Assembly: GCF_946479715.1 (NCBI RefSeq)
Contig: NZ_CAMLHF010000227.1
Coordinates: 1 to 7,936, forward strand
Direction of reading: 5' to 3'
Source of the DNA: an uncultured Pedobacter sp.
GTDB lineage: Bacteria > Bacteroidota > Bacteroidia > Sphingobacteriales > Sphingobacteriaceae
DNA: 7,936 nt
Shown piece after piece: positions 6,402 to 7,936 of this stretch (the first letter of the stretch is position 1; the number at the start of each line of letters is the position of its first letter). The notes beneath the pieces were generated by a model, which saw nothing but the letters and a program-made list of their open reading frames with translations, was not told the DNA's origin and searched no databases. The translations under genes and the position numbers were made by a program.

Positions 6402-7052
6402 ATGAAAACTACTATGAAACGCAAGCTCCTGTTTGTGATTGGCCTGCTGCTATGCCACAGCCTGATTTCCAACTCACAGACCTTAATAAGTGCACATTTT
6501 AGAATCTCCGATAGAGAAAACGGAATCAGATCTATCGAACTAACTATTAACAACATGATTATCATTGGTTTAAATTCTAATGGCGACATATCTTATATCG
6601 ATGAGGCCGAAGGAGCACTTCCGGATTATACAAGTGACCTAGAATATAGCAATGAAGGACGTTCTAAATTAATTGCCAATCAGAAAGTTGAATATTACGA
6701 CCACTTTGACGATGATAAATCGGGAAAAATAAAATGGATAGGCGGTATCAAAATCGACTATAATGATAATTTTGATATTCATGACCCCAAAGGAAAAATA
6801 AAATCCATCGGAAACATTCAGATTAAGTATAATAATACTTTCGATATTCACGATAAATTCGGGGCAATTAAATCCATAGGCCCCATTCAGATTAAATACA
6901 ACAATGCCTTTGATATTCACGATCCCGCCGAAAAGGTAAAATCAATAGGAAATGTAAAAATCACCTATTTTAATTCCTTTGATGCACAAAGGTTATTCGG
7001 TAAAATAAAATCGATCAAAGGAAACAGTAAAAAGATTTACGTGACAAAATAA
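6402..7052 (+). CDS. Exported protein with five tandem 23-residue repeats
   Basis: The 216-residue product begins with a signal peptide, hydrophobic at about residues 9-23 and likely cut near SNSQ (23-26). ATG codons at 1 and 5 both serve. A unique region to about residue 92 is followed by five 23-residue repeats at 93-115, 116-138, 139-161, 162-184 and 185-207. The consensus is roughly IQIKYNNxFDIHDPxGKIKSIGN. Alternating polar and hydrophobic residues with Gly turns suggest stacked beta-hairpins, as a beta-solenoid or a small beta-propeller-like surface. A short basic tail ends the protein. I do not recognise the family; it is probably periplasmic or surface-exposed. The stop codon lies in a terminator-like hairpin. 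A near-match to the -7 box (TACTTTAG) lies about 20 bases upstream of the start. Confidence 0.75.
   Translation: MKTTMKRKLLFVIGLLLCHSLISNSQTLISAHFRISDRENGIRSIELTINNMIIIGLNSNGDISYIDEAEGALPDYTSDLEYSNEGRSKLIANQKVEYYDHFDDDKSGKIKWIGGIKIDYNDNFDIHDPKGKIKSIGNIQIKYNNTFDIHDKFGAIKSIGPIQIKYNNAFDIHDPAEKVKSIGNVKITYFNSFDAQRLFGKIKSIKGNSKKIYVTK
6678..7022 (+). repeat. Five tandem 69-bp coding repeats
   Basis: The 69-base units start at 6678, 6747, 6816, 6885 and 6954. The three central units are closest to each other, for example TTTGATATTCA(C/T)GA recurring at the same place. The outer two have diverged, as expected for an array that grew by internal duplication. Confidence 0.85.
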
Positions 7053-7083
7053 GGAACCCTCATTTATACATTCCTTATTTTGT
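7044..7083. terminator. 13-bp inverted repeat at the end of the repeat-protein gene
   Basis: ACAAAATAAGGAA (7044-7056) and TTCCTTATTTTGT (7071-7083) are perfect reverse complements with a 14-base loop. The stop codon TAA (7050-7052) is in the 5' arm. The 3' arm ends in TTTTGT, acting as a weak T-tract. Its last base is the first base of the rnpB -7 box. Confidence 0.6.
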
Positions 7084-7090
7084 ATCTTTG
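7083..7090 (+). promoter_or_regulatory. rnpB promoter, -7 box TATCTTTG
   Basis: TATCTTTG is an exact match to the Bacteroidota TAnnTTTG box. It ends 4 bases before the 5' arm of RNase P RNA helix P1 at 7095, the spacing expected for a transcription start there. No clear TTTG at -33 was seen. Confidence 0.75.
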
Positions 7091-7094
7091 CCGC

Positions 7095-7470
7095 AAATGC
7101 AAGCCGTTCTATCGCTGCGATTATATCGGAGAGGAAAGTCCGGGCAACACAGAGCATCTCGCTTCCTAACGGGAAGAGGTTTGGGGGTGAACACCTGAAT
7201 TATGGAAAGTGCCGCAGAAAGTATACCGCCGATGGCTTTTAAGCACAGGTAAGGTTGAAAACGTGAGGTAAGAGCTCACGATTTTTCCGGGCGATCGGAG
7301 AACTGGTAAACCCCGGGAGTTGAAAGACCAAATAGGCTAACGCATGTAGGGCTGCTCGTCCGATGTTAGTGGGTAGGTCGTTAGAGATAAATGGCAACAT
7401 TTATACTGGATTAATGATAGAAAACCTGAGCAATCAGGTTACAGAACCCGGCTTACAGGCTTGCATTTTA
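7095..7470 (+). ncRNA. rnpB: RNase P RNA (M1 RNA-type ribozyme)
   Basis: This is the catalytic RNA that removes 5' leaders from tRNA precursors, working with the RnpA protein. Conserved parts are in order: GAGGAAAGTCCGGGC (7131-7145, CR-I/P4 side), AGTGCCGCAGAAAG (CR-II/III region) followed by TATACCGCC, the hairpin CGTGAGGTAAGAGCTCACG (P12 type), GGTAAACCCC, the GGTAGGTCG loop near 7372 that may bind the tRNA CCA end, GATAAATGG, and ACAGAACCCGGCTTA (7441-7455, CR-V). Helix P1 is an 11-bp perfect pair, 7095-7105 with 7458-7468. The length of about 375 bases fits a bacterial type A RNA. T-rich sequence directly after P1 (TTTTATTTTTTAT) probably ends transcription. The ends are set by P1 and may be off by a few bases. 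Confidence 0.97.
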
Positions 7471-7486
7471 TTTTTTATATGATATA

Positions 7487-7524
7487 TCAGTTTCATAATT
7501 TTAAAAAGCACATTATTAAACTGA
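7487..7524. repeat. Imperfect inverted repeat between rnpB and the response regulator
   Basis: Arms 7487-7499 and 7512-7524 pair at 12 of 13 positions around a 12-base loop; the outer part is TCAGTTT/AAACTGA. A separate 10-base palindrome, TGATATATCA, lies at 7480-7489 and overlaps it. It could be an operator or back-up terminator, or be chance in AT-rich DNA. Confidence 0.4.
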
Positions 7525-7570
7525 AAAATAATATATTAGCACTGGATAATAAGAAGATTTAGCATACCCT

Positions 7571-7873
7571 ATGGCAAAATTGTTAATAATTGATGATGAG
7601 AGAGCGATAAGAAGTACTTTACGTGAAATCCTGGAATACGAGAACTATGAAGTTGAGGATATTGACAATGGCGTAGACGGATTAGAACTCATCAAAAAGA
7701 AAAAATACGACCTTGTACTATGTGATATCAAGATGAATAAAATGGATGGAATGGAGGTGCTGGAACAAGCACTTGCATATAGCCCGGACCTTCCATTCAT
7801 TATGATTTCAGGACATGGAACAGTCGAAACCGCAATAGAAGCCAGCAAAAAAGGTGCATTTGATTTCATTTGA
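7571..7873 (+). CDS. Response regulator receiver domain, interrupted by tandem stops
   Basis: The 100 residues are nearly a whole CheY-like receiver: acidic pair Asp8-Asp9, phospho-acceptor Asp52 in LVLCDIKM, Ser80 in the MISGHG strand, and ASKKGAFDFI before the beta-5 lysine. GTVETAIEASKKGAFDFI is typical of NtrC-type regulators, so the full gene would normally go on to a sigma-54 AAA+ domain and a Fis-type helix-turn-helix. Here TGA at 7871-7873 and TAA at 7874-7876 fall where the conserved Lys-Pro (often EKP) should be, and the frame then continues intact. As it stands, the product lacks the lysine and helix 5 and should not signal. A nonsense mutation or a sequence error near a contig end are both possible. 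No Shine-Dalgarno sequence precedes the ATG. Confidence 0.75.
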   Translation: MAKLLIIDDERAIRSTLREILEYENYEVEDIDNGVDGLELIKKKKYDLVLCDIKMNKMDGMEVLEQALAYSPDLPFIMISGHGTVETAIEASKKGAFDFI

Positions 7874-7936
7874 TAACCACGTGATCTAAACAGGCTACTG
7901 ATTACAGTTAGAAATGCACTCGACAGAGGTACTTTA
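7874..7936 (+). pseudogene. In-frame continuation of the response regulator beyond the stops (runs off window)
   Basis: After TGA-TAA the same frame reads PRDLNRLLITVRNALDRGTL to the last base. This is the expected end of a receiver domain (helix 5) and the linker of NtrC-like regulators, where PPDLNRLL is common. It shows that the stops interrupt one gene, without a frameshift. Confidence 0.7.

Noticed and set aside
6669..6920. 83-codon minus-strand frame rich in Ile and Val
   Set aside because: It is the mirror of the 69-bp repeats in the plus-strand gene; its regularity comes from that array.
7161..7380. Possible riboswitch or T-box in the structured region
   Set aside because: All conserved blocks and the closing P1 helix match RNase P RNA, which explains the structure fully.

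Overview
The window reads as chromosomal DNA from a member of the Bacteroidota, most likely a Pedobacter-like Sphingobacteriaceae (inferred from protein style, no search run). The reasons are AT-rich coding sequence, starts that almost all lack a Shine-Dalgarno sequence, two good matches to the Bacteroidota -7 promoter box TAnnTTTG, and family content such as DUF4377-META secreted proteins and Crp/Fnr regulators in this style. No insertion sequence, tRNA or CRISPR array was seen.

Bases 1-3787 are the 3' part of a nitrate-assimilation operon. The first gene enters from outside the window. It is the C-terminal half of an assimilatory nitrate reductase that carries its own FAD/NAD(P)H reductase module and a BFD-type [2Fe-2S] domain. 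One base later comes a protein that looks like a nitrite/sulfite-reductase fold without its siroheme/[4Fe-4S] cysteines, ending in a rubredoxin domain. A small exported, beta-rich protein follows. A convergent gene (3798-4487, minus) encodes a Crp/Fnr regulator whose four cysteines are spaced much like those of E. coli FNR, so it is a good candidate for an oxygen- or NO-responsive regulator of the neighbouring operon.

Bases 4488-5133 hold two doubtful small hydrophobic ORFs. One starts about 6 bases after a perfect -7 box, so its mRNA would be leaderless or nearly so. Next are an Rnk/GreA-type regulator (5134-5535) and a convergent secreted DUF4377-META protein (5578-6303, minus). These two share a 27-bp perfect inverted repeat that contains both stop codons and acts as a two-way terminator. 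Bases 6402-7052 encode an exported protein with five tandem 23-residue repeats.

Bases 7095-7470 are the RNase P RNA gene (rnpB), with a clear P1 helix and conserved core. Its -7 box abuts a 13-bp inverted repeat that ends the gene before it. The window closes with the start of a response regulator (7571 on). Its receiver domain is intact as far as the place where the conserved lysine should be. There, two tandem in-frame stop codons interrupt a reading frame that otherwise continues to the end of the window.
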